The notes below the pieces were generated by a model. It ran no database searches, was not told the DNA's origin, and was given only the letters and a program-made list of their open reading frames with translations. From NCBI GenBank assembly GCA_900541745.1, contig UQLA01000006.1, forward strand, positions 51,155 to 115,154: a stretch of 64,000 nt of DNA, read 5' to 3'. Position 1 is the stretch's first letter; each line of letters starts with the position of its first letter. The position numbers were made by a program, and so were the translations under genes. This document shows positions 9,340 to 18,626 of this stretch, in pieces. Source of the DNA: an uncultured Collinsella sp. GTDB lineage: Bacteria > Actinomycetota > Coriobacteriia > Coriobacteriales > Coriobacteriaceae.

Positions 9340-11589
9340 ATGGCTCTCGATAGCTTCAGGCGCATCGTGATCGAGATTGACACTGCCAACGATTACATCG
9401 CCCCAATCATCCTGTCTCGCGGCGACGTCAACGGTCGTACATTGGTGGTCAAACTTACCGACAACGGCAAGCCGGTGACCAACACGGACGGTCTCGTTGT
9501 CAAGCTGGCCTATAAGTCCGCTGGACAGACCTCCGGCTGGGTCAAGACGATGACAAAAGTGGGCGGCTATGACACGGCGGCATGGTCGTGCTCGGCTCCC
9601 GGTAGCGTGCTCAACTCCGAATACGCAATTATGTGCATCCAGATCTGCCAGGGTTCCGATGTGGTCTGCTCCCGCACGTTCCGCGCAGCGGTCGACAAGC
9701 CAATCATCAATTTGAACCCCGGCACAGACGAAGGCGATGCAGTCAAGGCACTGCAGGAGATGCTTGCGTCCCTAGATGAGCAGCAAGCCAAATTCGATGC
9801 AGCGGAAAAGAAGCGCGAGCAAGACTTTAGGAGCGCTGCCACCAAGGTCAACGCGTCGGTCATCACGAATGTCAATGTGAAGACCCTCGGCCCCGGCAGC
9901 GAGGCGACTGTCTCAATCGTCAAGGGCGAGAGCGGTCAAGCCCTCACGCTCGGGATACCGAAGGGCGCGAAGGGCGACGCTGGCGCAAAGGGCGACCGGG
10001 GCGAGAAGGGCGAACAGGGGCCGCAGGGCATCAAAGGCCCCCAAGGCCCCAAAGGCCTCCAAGGCGATGTCGGCCCCAAAGGTCCCCAAGGCGATATTGG
10101 CCCCCAAGGCCCCAAAGGTCCCCAAGGTGATATCGGCCCCCAAGGCAAGCAGGGCATCCAAGGTCCCAAGGGCGATAAGGGCGATCCGTTCACCTACTCG
10201 GATTTCACAGAAGACCAGATCAATAACTTGAAGAATGGTCCCAAGGGCGACAAGGGTGACCCGGGTGAGACCGGCCCACAGGGCCCGCAAGGCCCGCAGG
10301 GCCCAAAGGGTCCCAAGGGCGACCCCTTCACCTATAACGACTTCACCGAGGCGCAAATCGAAGGTCTGAAGGGGCCGCAAGGCCCCAAGGGCGAGACTGG
10401 CCCGCAGGGCGAGCAAGGTCCCAAGGGCAACGTCGGCCCACAAGGTCCCAAGGGCATTCAGGGCGAGAAGGGCGACAAGGGTGACCCGGGTGAGACCGGC
10501 CCTACAGGTCCGAGGGGTCCGCAAGGCCCTCAAGGCCTACAGGGTCTTCAGGGTCCGCAAGGCGACACCGGACCTGCGGGCGCTCAGGGAGAGCCCGGTC
10601 CCCGAGGTCCGCAGGGCGACGTCGGCCCGCAAGGTCCCAAGGGCGATCCTTTCACTTATGACGACTTCACCGAGGCGCAGCTTGCCGGATTGAAGGGGCC
10701 GCAGGGCGAGAGGGGCGAGCAAGGCCCCAAGGGCGAGACTGGCCCGCAGGGTCCGCAGGGACCGCAAGGCCCCAAGGGTGACCCGGGCAGTACCGGCGGC
10801 GCGTCAGTCCGGGCTGGCGGTCAAGACCTCTCTGTCGTGCTGGCTGACAAAATCTCGGCATCCGGCGGCACGGTCTATTCGGTACTGCATGAGCTTGTCG
10901 CAAGCGAGGACTTCTCGAATATCATGGTTGGCGACTATTTCAACGTCCAGGTTAAGCCGACCTATGCGACTTCAGACAGCAGCATTAGCCTCGTCGTGGC
11001 GCACATCAATCCGTACAAGGGGGTAGGCAAAACTGAGATCGCGAGCCATATAGCCCTCGTCTCGGCGCAGCCGCTGATTGTCAACTCTAGATACACTTAC
11101 GTCACCAGTGGCTCGTACCTGCCGTGGAACTCCTCCAACACGAACAACAGCTCTAATTCCGGCAGGTGGCCGTACACAGACTCAGACCTGCATGAATGGG
11201 AGGCCGGGCTCGGTGGTATAGACCTGCCGAGCGACTTCACGCGATACATCATCGATAGGCAGGCTTATCTTGAAAAGCGCTCTGGCAGCTCCAGCGATTC
11301 GACTGACAACTCGTGGACGAGCCTTGGAAAAATATGGTCACTTTCCGAAAAAGAGGTGTTCGGGTGCGACGTTTTCGGCACGAAGGGCTACTCGGTCGGA
11401 GCGGATGTCCAATTCGACCTGTTCAAGTCGGGTGGTGCTCTAACCGGCGGAAAGAATCCGTGGTGGCTGCGCACCGTTGCCGGAGGCTCGACGACTAAGG
11501 CCTGCTATGTGGACTCCACCGGTGCACCGATGACGAAAGACGTGAACGGCACGGATGTCAGGCCCCGCGTAGCCATGCTTTTCGGGTAG
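9340..11589 (+). CDS. Collagen-like phage tail fibre / receptor-binding protein
   Basis: The N-terminal ~120 residues (DSFRRIVIEIDTANDYIAP) resemble the BppU baseplate-attachment domain. A short coiled coil (EEMLASLDEQQAKFDAAEKK-like) leads into a Gly-X-Y collagen region at residues ~208-486. That region is broken three times by variants of DPFTYxDFTExQ. The C-terminal ~260 residues form a globular domain ending NPWWLRTV...VRPRVAMLFG, like the DUF6273 domain common in gut-phage adhesins and probably receptor-binding. ATG 9340 (749 residues) is preferred to GTG 9331 because AAAGGTGG lies six bases upstream. Gly-X-Y coding makes the DNA internally repetitive from 9958 to 10795. Confidence 0.88.
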   Translation: MALDSFRRIVIEIDTANDYIAPIILSRGDVNGRTLVVKLTDNGKPVTNTDGLVVKLAYKSAGQTSGWVKTMTKVGGYDTAAWSCSAPGSVLNSEYAIMCIQICQGSDVVCSRTFRAAVDKPIINLNPGTDEGDAVKALQEMLASLDEQQAKFDAAEKKREQDFRSAATKVNASVITNVNVKTLGPGSEATVSIVKGESGQALTLGIPKGAKGDAGAKGDRGEKGEQGPQGIKGPQGPKGLQGDVGPKGPQGDIGPQGPKGPQGDIGPQGKQGIQGPKGDKGDPFTYSDFTEDQINNLKNGPKGDKGDPGETGPQGPQGPQGPKGPKGDPFTYNDFTEAQIEGLKGPQGPKGETGPQGEQGPKGNVGPQGPKGIQGEKGDKGDPGETGPTGPRGPQGPQGLQGLQGPQGDTGPAGAQGEPGPRGPQGDVGPQGPKGDPFTYDDFTEAQLAGLKGPQGERGEQGPKGETGPQGPQGPQGPKGDPGSTGGASVRAGGQDLSVVLADKISASGGTVYSVLHELVASEDFSNIMVGDYFNVQVKPTYATSDSSISLVVAHINPYKGVGKTEIASHIALVSAQPLIVNSRYTYVTSGSYLPWNSSNTNNSSNSGRWPYTDSDLHEWEAGLGGIDLPSDFTRYIIDRQAYLEKRSGSSSDSTDNSWTSLGKIWSLSEKEVFGCDVFGTKGYSVGADVQFDLFKSGGALTGGKNPWWLRTVAGGSTTKACYVDSTGAPMTKDVNGTDVRPRVAMLFG

Positions 11590-11611
11590 GTTTGACATTC
11601 CAATCTCTTAG

Positions 11612-11661
11612 AAATCCCAGACGATTCGCAGGTAGTCAGCCGCGTTTCGTCTGGGATTTTT
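11612..11661 (+). terminator. Terminator after tail fibre gene
   Basis: A perfect 13-bp stem (11612-11624 with 11647-11659) with a 22-base loop is followed by T residues. It lies 20 bases past the fibre stop and separates the tail module from the lysis module. Confidence 0.85.
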
Positions 11662-11731
11662 GCCTTTAAAGCGCGGGGGACGGCACCTCGATACTCGCTT
11701 TAAGCAGCAAGCATAGAGGGGAGGTGAGTGG

Positions 11732-12145
11732 ATGGAAGTGCTAAAGCTCTTTGCGCCCTATGGCCCGGGGTGGCTCGGCGGCGTGCTTCTGGCGCTCATT
11801 GCCTTTTACTTCGGTAAACAATTTCTCGAAGAGTACAAGCGTCAGAACGAGCGTAAGGGCGAGATTGACCTGAAGCGCGAGGAGCGCAAGCAAGATGAAG
11901 TCAAGGAGCGTGCCCAGCGCGACCGTGAGCGGTCGGAGATGGAGGGCCGCATCGCCGCCCAGATGGAGCGCTCGAACTCACTTATGGAGGCCATGAAAAC
12001 CCTCATGGAGTCGGTCGTCACATCCAATGAGGTCCTGCACAACGACTTGGCGCACAGCCAAGCGCGCAGTCAGGGAATGGCAGAGAAAGTCGACCACATC
12101 TGCGATCGGGTCGACCTGATCTACAACAAGGAATCAGGCAGATAG
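11732..12145 (+). CDS. Small prophage membrane protein with coiled coil
   Basis: This 137-residue protein has one N-terminal membrane segment (residues ~12-30, WLGGVLLALIAFYFGK) followed by a highly charged helix, probably a coiled coil, to residue ~120. It lies first in the lysis cassette after GGGGAGGTG. The topology resembles holin-associated or spanin-like membrane proteins, but I do not recognise a specific family. It could also be an accessory lysis regulator. Confidence 0.7.
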   Translation: MEVLKLFAPYGPGWLGGVLLALIAFYFGKQFLEEYKRQNERKGEIDLKREERKQDEVKERAQRDRERSEMEGRIAAQMERSNSLMEAMKTLMESVVTSNEVLHNDLAHSQARSQGMAEKVDHICDRVDLIYNKESGR

Positions 12146-12155
12146 GAGCAATCGA

Positions 12156-12461
12156 ATGAATGAGATTCAGGCTGGCTTGACGGTGTGCACGGTGCTGGTC
12201 GTGCCGTACATCGTGCAGGCCATCAAATCAAAGGCCATGACCGGCAATGTGGCACGCTGGATTGCCATTGCAGTATCAGCTCTGTGTGGCGCATTGACGG
12301 CTATGGCTGGGGGTATGCCGACCGATGCGTCGGCATGGGTTACGTCCATCTTCGCCTGTGTCGGCGGCGTGCAGGTGGCCTATGCGGCCTTCAAGACCGT
12401 GGGCGTGACCGATAAATGGCTCGATGCACTTCTCGCATTGGGCGATATCAAGAAGGATTAG
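12156..12461 (+). CDS. Putative phage holin
   Basis: This 101-residue protein has three likely membrane segments (about residues 7-23, 32-52 and 58-78) and a charged C-terminal tail ending LGDIKKD. Size, topology and its place two bases before the amidase endolysin fit a holin, which would permeabilise the membrane to release the endolysin. Family assignment is by topology and context. Confidence 0.75.
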   Translation: MNEIQAGLTVCTVLVVPYIVQAIKSKAMTGNVARWIAIAVSALCGALTAMAGGMPTDASAWVTSIFACVGGVQVAYAAFKTVGVTDKWLDALLALGDIKKD

Positions 12462-12463
12462 AG

Positions 12464-13273
12464 ATGGACTTCGACAAGCTGCAGGCGGACGTGAACATGC
12501 TTCTGACCCGCCACTTCACCAAGGGACGCAGCGGCCACAAGCTCAAGTTCACCGTCGTGCACTACAACGCCGGCGACCTAACCGTGGAGCAGTGCTACAA
12601 CGTCTGGCAGTCCAGCGAGGCGTCCGCGCACTATCAGGTCGAGTCCGGCGGCCGCATCGGCCAGCTGGTCAACGACTCCGACACCGCGTGGCATGCCCGC
12701 GACTGGGACGCCAACTGCGAGAGCATCGGCATCGAGCACGCCAACCAGGGCGACTCGATCACGGACGCGTGCCTGGAGAGCGGCGCGCACCTGTTGGCCG
12801 CCATCCACAAGTTCTACGGCCTGGGGCGCCCGGAATGGGGTGTGAACGTGTTCCCGCACTCGCACTTCGCGGCCACGCAGTGCCCCGGGCCGCTCCGCGA
12901 GGGCACGACCTACCACAACCGCTACATGGCCCGCGCCCAGCAGTGGTATGACGCCATGGAGGCCGGCACGGAGCCGGGAGACGCCCCGACGGGTACGGCT
13001 ACGCAGCCGAGCGGGGAGCACTTCGGCCAGGGCTTCGGCGGCCGCTACCGCTGCACCGTGGAGTACCTGCGCGTGCGCGACGCGCCCGGCTTATCGGGCA
13101 CCGAGGTGGCGCACTACTCGGCGGGCGAGACGTTGACCGTCGACGACTGGTACAAGATCGCCGACGGCTACGTGTGGGCACGCTACACCGGCTACAGCGG
13201 TAAGGTCCGCTACGTCGCCGTGGGCAAGGCCACCGGCAAGCCAGAGGCCGACGACTACCTGGTGCGTGTCTAG
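12464..13273 (+). CDS. Endolysin: N-acetylmuramoyl-L-alanine amidase with SH3b domain
   Basis: Residues ~20-165 form an Amidase_2 (PGRP-like) domain. TVVHYNAG and the later SHFAATQCPGPL supply the zinc-binding His, His and Cys, and IGIEHANQGD lies in the core. It cleaves the amide bond between muramic acid and the peptide stem. After a Gly/Thr linker (~170-185), residues ~188-269 form an SH3-type wall-binding domain (YLRVRDAPGLSG, WYKIADGYVWARYTGYSGKVRYV). ATG 12464 is chosen because it follows the holin stop by two bases with GGATTAGAG upstream. No signal peptide is seen, so release should depend on the holin. Confidence 0.92.
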   Translation: MDFDKLQADVNMLLTRHFTKGRSGHKLKFTVVHYNAGDLTVEQCYNVWQSSEASAHYQVESGGRIGQLVNDSDTAWHARDWDANCESIGIEHANQGDSITDACLESGAHLLAAIHKFYGLGRPEWGVNVFPHSHFAATQCPGPLREGTTYHNRYMARAQQWYDAMEAGTEPGDAPTGTATQPSGEHFGQGFGGRYRCTVEYLRVRDAPGLSGTEVAHYSAGETLTVDDWYKIADGYVWARYTGYSGKVRYVAVGKATGKPEADDYLVRV

Positions 13274-13275
13274 CC

Positions 13276-13617
13276 ATGAGGAATATGGAAGGACCTGGGC
13301 GCGACGGTCTGGCGGCACTCCTCGTGGTCGTGCTCGGGCTGACCGTGGCCGTGTGCTTCGCCGGCATGCTGGAGGGCTGCACGGGTGGGGCCACGACCCA
13401 AGAGGTGGACGTCGCCACCGTGTACGACACGCCCGCCGAGACCGCCAAGCCTCGTACGGACGGCCCCATCTACGACCTGCCAGACAACGTGCACCAGCAG
13501 ATCGTGTGCGACCGCCAGAACCGGGAGTACCTGCTGCTGACCACGGCTCGTGGCGGCGTGTGCCTGGTCCCGTTCCTCGACGAGGACGGCAAGCAGGCGA
13601 TCATGCCGAACGCGTGA
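13276..13617 (+). CDS. Small membrane-anchored prophage protein (DUF6440-like C-terminus)
   Basis: This 113-residue protein has an N-terminal hydrophobic segment (residues ~11-31) ending LEGC, which could be a weak lipobox or a plain signal anchor. The C-terminal part (QIVCDRQNREYLLLTTARGG then PFLDEDGK) resembles the short DUF6440-type domain in phage late regions. It starts two bases after the endolysin stop, so it belongs to the lysis cassette. A role in lysis or superinfection exclusion is speculation. Confidence 0.6.
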   Translation: MRNMEGPGRDGLAALLVVVLGLTVAVCFAGMLEGCTGGATTQEVDVATVYDTPAETAKPRTDGPIYDLPDNVHQQIVCDRQNREYLLLTTARGGVCLVPFLDEDGKQAIMPNA

Positions 13618-13729
13618 GCCACGGCGCGTCCGAGACAACCGCGAAACCGCAGGGCGGGGCATAGATGGAGGTGTTCGCCGTAAGTCTCCACAGCCCAGGC
13701 AGCAGGTACTAATAAAAATGCTTGAAGCC

Positions 13730-13770
13730 AATGCGCCCCTTCACCTTAAATGAAGGAGCGCATTTCTTTG
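13730..13770 (+). terminator. Terminator of the prophage late operon
   Basis: A stem of 7 bp plus 6 bp with one internal mismatch (13730-13743 with 13751-13764) and a 7-base loop is followed by a T-rich stretch. It is the last phage-side signal before host DNA. Confidence 0.8.
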
Positions 13771-13925
13771 CCAGGCTGACAGCTCGCGTCCTAACTCAGT
13801 CCATAAGTGCTGAAATATGCAGGTCTATGGAAACCTGCGGAAATGAATAACTGCACTATGGAGCACTATGCTAACCTATGGTAGCTTTAGCATGCGCAAC
13901 ATCCAGTAAGGATTTGTACATGCTA
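13771..13925 (+). other. Candidate prophage right attachment region with phased CTATG repeats
   Basis: This gene-free stretch lies between the last prophage terminator and the terminator ahead of pnp. CTATG occurs at 13825, 13856, 13866 and 13876, the last three exactly 10 bp apart (CACTATG, CACTATG, ACCTATG). Phased short repeats next to an insertion junction are typical of integrase-arm or excisionase sites. No tRNA is present. The exact core cannot be placed without the left end. Confidence 0.4.
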
Positions 13926-13957
13926 AGAGCGTCCTGCGCAGCGGGGCGCTCTTTTTG
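13926..13957 (+). terminator. Terminator upstream of pnp
   Basis: A 9-bp stem with one wobble (13926-13934 with 13944-13952), a 9-base loop and five T residues. It may have belonged to the host gene that preceded pnp before prophage insertion, commonly rpsO in related bacteria; that is inference. Confidence 0.8.
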
Positions 13958-14056
13958 TGTAAGGGCGTGAACAATCACGCTCTGAAGCGTGGCGGGGGCA
14001 GGGGGCCCGCGTCACATGAGAAGCCCGCAGGCAAGGGGCCTGTGGGGTAAAGGAGA
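13958..14056 (+). promoter_or_regulatory. Structured leader of pnp
   Basis: Three hairpins precede the start: 13965-13970 with 13975-13980; 13992-13996 with 14006-14010; and a 9-bp stem 14024-14032 with 14038-14046. The last ends only a few bases before the ribosome-binding site AAAGGAG. In enterobacteria PNPase represses its own mRNA through a leader stem cut by RNase III. The layout here would allow similar control, which is inference. Confidence 0.45.
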
Positions 14057-14059
14057 ACA

Positions 14060-16306
<2,247 letters not shown>

Positions 16307-16329
16307 CAGCCGCACATAAGCAGCTCAAT

Positions 16330-16362
16330 AAGGGCGACTCCAGACAGGGGTCGCCCTTTTTC
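16330..16362 (+). terminator. Terminator of pnp
   Basis: AGGGCGAC (16331-16338) pairs with GTCGCCCT (16350-16357), followed by five T residues. The T tract runs directly into palindromic element A1. Confidence 0.92.
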
Positions 16363-16491
16363 TTGCGCCCGGGAGGGTCGCATATGAAGTTTCCTGCTCT
16401 ACAGTCCTGCGCAAGACGGAAAGCACATTAAGTGCTTTCCTTTGCGTGCGGAACTCGCGATAAACTTCATATGCGGCCCTCCCGGGCGCAA
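16363..16491 (+). repeat. Palindromic element A1 (family A, forward orientation)
   Basis: Arms of 30 bases (16363-16392 and 16462-16491) are complementary except for one G-T wobble. They enclose a 69-base core. Inside the core a 9-bp hairpin (418-426 with 432-440 of the 16 kb block) has loop ATTAA. The core flanks CCTGCTCTACAGTCCTGC and GTGCGGAACTCGCGAT are not complementary to each other, so they would form a conserved asymmetric internal loop. Element A2 is an inverted copy of the core. The 134 bases between them (16492-16625) hold no gene I can support. Confidence 0.85.
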
Positions 16492-16625
16492 GCAAAAGGG
16501 CTGGTTAGTGCCGCTTGCTCTTTAGTTAGATAGTCTATTCAGTAGTCAGATTCCAGATCTGTAGATAGACGCAGCAGCATTTCCCTAAATAAATCCGACC
16601 AAAATAAACCTGTCCCTTATTGGCA

Positions 16626-16766
16626 GGTCTGGGCTCAGCGACCCCGGCACGGGCTAAGTTTATCGCGAGTTCCGCACGAACAGGAGGCCACTTAATGTGG
16701 CCTCCGTCGTGAGCAGGACTGTAGAGCAGGAAACTTAGCCCGTGCCGGGGCCGCTGAGCCCAGACC
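16626..16766 (-). repeat. Palindromic element A2 (family A, reverse orientation)
   Basis: Arms of 36 bases (16626-16661 and 16731-16766) match with a single mismatch and enclose a 69-base core. Read on the minus strand the core has the same two conserved flanks as A1, while its inner 9-bp stem (16683-16691 with 16697-16705) has a different sequence that still pairs fully. Outside the innermost six bases (AAGTTT) the arms are unrelated to those of A1. From 16767 to the rnj start there is about 190 bases of leader in which I find no clear promoter. Confidence 0.85.
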
Positions 16767-16954
16767 GGCGGGATAGACCGGTTCAGATGGGGCTTTGATG
16801 CATGGGTGGTCTGTTGTTGTGCAAATGGGTATCATACTGTGGTTATTGCATCGACTCAGTGATGCATGTTTGTACGTTCCCGGCGGTCGGTTTGCCAGAA
16901 GCGCCCCGCCGGTTGTTCCAGACCCGTTTCGAAGAAAGGAAACAACACTCACCT

Positions 16955-18625
16955 ATGGCAGCTAAAAAATCATCTCCCTTGAAGATCATCCCGCTCGGCG
17001 GCCTAGATGGCATCGGCAAGAACATGACGGTCTTCGAGTGCGGCGACGACATGGTGCTCGTCGACGCTGGCCTCATGTTCCCCGACGACTCGCAGCCCGG
17101 TATCGATCTGGTACTCCCGGATTACACCTATGTTCTGGAGAACGAGGAAAAGCTCCGCGGCATCGTCGTCACTCACGGCCACGAGGACCACACCGGTTCG
17201 CTTCCGTATCTGCTGCAGGATCTCAACAACAAGGTGCCCATCTTCTCGAGCAAGCTGACGCTCGGCTTTATCGAGGGCAAGCTCTCCGAGTTCCGCATTC
17301 GTGCACCCAAGTTCCGTGAGGTCAAGGGCGGCAGCCACGTCAATCTCGGTGGCATCTCGCTCGACTTCTTCTCGATGACGCACTCCATCCCCGGCGCTCT
17401 GGGCGTGTTCATCCGCACCAACCAGGGCACCGTTATGCACACCGGCGACTTTAAGCTCGACCAGACGCCCATCGACGGTGTCACGCCCGACTATGCCGCT
17501 ATCAGCCGCTTTGCCAAGCAGGGCATCGACCTGCTGCTGTCCGACTCCACCAACGCCACGGTCCCCGGTTTTACCAAGTCCGAGGCCGAGGTTGGCCCCA
17601 ATCTGCTGCATGCCATCAAGAATGCTCCGGGCCGCGTGTTCGTCGCGTCGTTCTCGAGCCACATCCATCGTCTGCAGCAGATCTGCGACGCCGCCCGCAA
17701 GTGCGGCCGCAAGGTTGTCGTGACCGGTCGTTCCATGCTCACCAACACCCGCGTGGCGCGCGAGCTCGGTTATCTCAACATCGATGACGCCGATATCATC
17801 GATGCCTTCGATATTGACAACCTGCCCGACGACAAGATCGTCGTCATGTGCACCGGTTCGCAGGGCGAGCCTCTGTCGGCCCTTTCGCGCATGGCTAACG
17901 GCGAGCACAAGACGCTCTCCATCCACGAGGGCGATACCGTCATCCTCTCTGCAACGCCGGTCCCCGGTAACGAGAAGGCCGTTCAGCAGGTCGTCAACAG
18001 CCTCGCCAAGCTTGGCTGCGACGTGTGGGATAAGAACCGCGCCCTCGTTCACGTTTCGGGTCACGGTAGCCAGGAGGAGCTCAAGCTCCTGATGGCCATG
18101 GCCAAGCCTACGTACTTTATGCCGGTCCACGGCGAGGCCGTGCATCTGCGCGCCCATGCCCAGCTTGCCCGTAAGATGGGCATCAAGGATGATCATATCT
18201 TTATCCTCGACAACGGAGATACGCTCGAGATGCGTGGCGGTATCGTCAAACGCGGTACGCCCGTCGAGTCCGGCGTCGTCTACGTCGACGGCCTGCGTAT
18301 CGGCGATACCGACCCTATCGTTCTGCGCGATCGTCAGAAGCTTGCCAACGACGGTATGGTCACGGCTGTCGCTATCGTTTCGCTCAAGCACAAGAAGATC
18401 GAGGCCATCGAGTTCTCGGGCCGCGGCGTCTCCTTTGCCATCGACGACCAGTTCTCCGATGACGCCTCGGCGTCCATCATGAAGACGATCGAGAAGGGCA
18501 AGTTCAGCTTTACGAGCAGCGGTTCCGATGCTATTCGCAAGGCCGTGCGCGACTCGCTCTCTAACTTTATCTGGAGCCGTACGCGCACTCGTCCGATGAT
18601 CATCCCGGTCGTCATGGAGGTTTAG
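16955..18625 (+). CDS. rnj: Ribonuclease J
   Basis: This metallo-beta-lactamase nuclease of the beta-CASP family acts as a 5'-3' exo- and endoribonuclease in mRNA decay and rRNA maturation. The zinc motif THGHEDHTG is at residues ~72-80, with HTGDFKLDQTP and SDSTNATVPG downstream, beta-CASP motifs near FVASFSSHIHR and TGSQGEP, and a C-terminal dimerisation region. The 556-residue length is typical. The frame is open to 16802, but homology starts at MAAKKSSPLKIIPLGG, so ATG 16955 is used. The nearest purine motif (GAAAGGA) is 14 bases upstream, unusually far. The ftsK start is coupled to its end. Confidence 0.96.
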   Translation: MAAKKSSPLKIIPLGGLDGIGKNMTVFECGDDMVLVDAGLMFPDDSQPGIDLVLPDYTYVLENEEKLRGIVVTHGHEDHTGSLPYLLQDLNNKVPIFSSKLTLGFIEGKLSEFRIRAPKFREVKGGSHVNLGGISLDFFSMTHSIPGALGVFIRTNQGTVMHTGDFKLDQTPIDGVTPDYAAISRFAKQGIDLLLSDSTNATVPGFTKSEAEVGPNLLHAIKNAPGRVFVASFSSHIHRLQQICDAARKCGRKVVVTGRSMLTNTRVARELGYLNIDDADIIDAFDIDNLPDDKIVVMCTGSQGEPLSALSRMANGEHKTLSIHEGDTVILSATPVPGNEKAVQQVVNSLAKLGCDVWDKNRALVHVSGHGSQEELKLLMAMAKPTYFMPVHGEAVHLRAHAQLARKMGIKDDHIFILDNGDTLEMRGGIVKRGTPVESGVVYVDGLRIGDTDPIVLRDRQKLANDGMVTAVAIVSLKHKKIEAIEFSGRGVSFAIDDQFSDDASASIMKTIEKGKFSFTSSGSDAIRKAVRDSLSNFIWSRTRTRPMIIPVVMEV

Positions 18626-18626
18626 T

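Noticed and set aside
9958..10795. Tandem short repeats that could suggest a CRISPR-like or satellite array
   Set aside because: They are the in-frame coding of Gly-X-Y collagen repeats in the tail fibre gene.
10800..11589. Variable region of a diversity-generating retroelement at the fibre C-terminus
   Set aside because: No reverse transcriptase, template repeat or adenine-biased repeat copy is seen in the window.
13771..13925. A tRNA gene as prophage attachment site
   Set aside because: No cloverleaf or TTCGA T-arm sequence is present. The only tRNA in the window is tRNA-Pro at 46.7 kb.
16363..16766. Insertion sequence flanked by inverted repeats (A1 and A2 as ends)
   Set aside because: The 134-base interior has no transposase or any supported coding frame, and each element is itself a complete palindrome.
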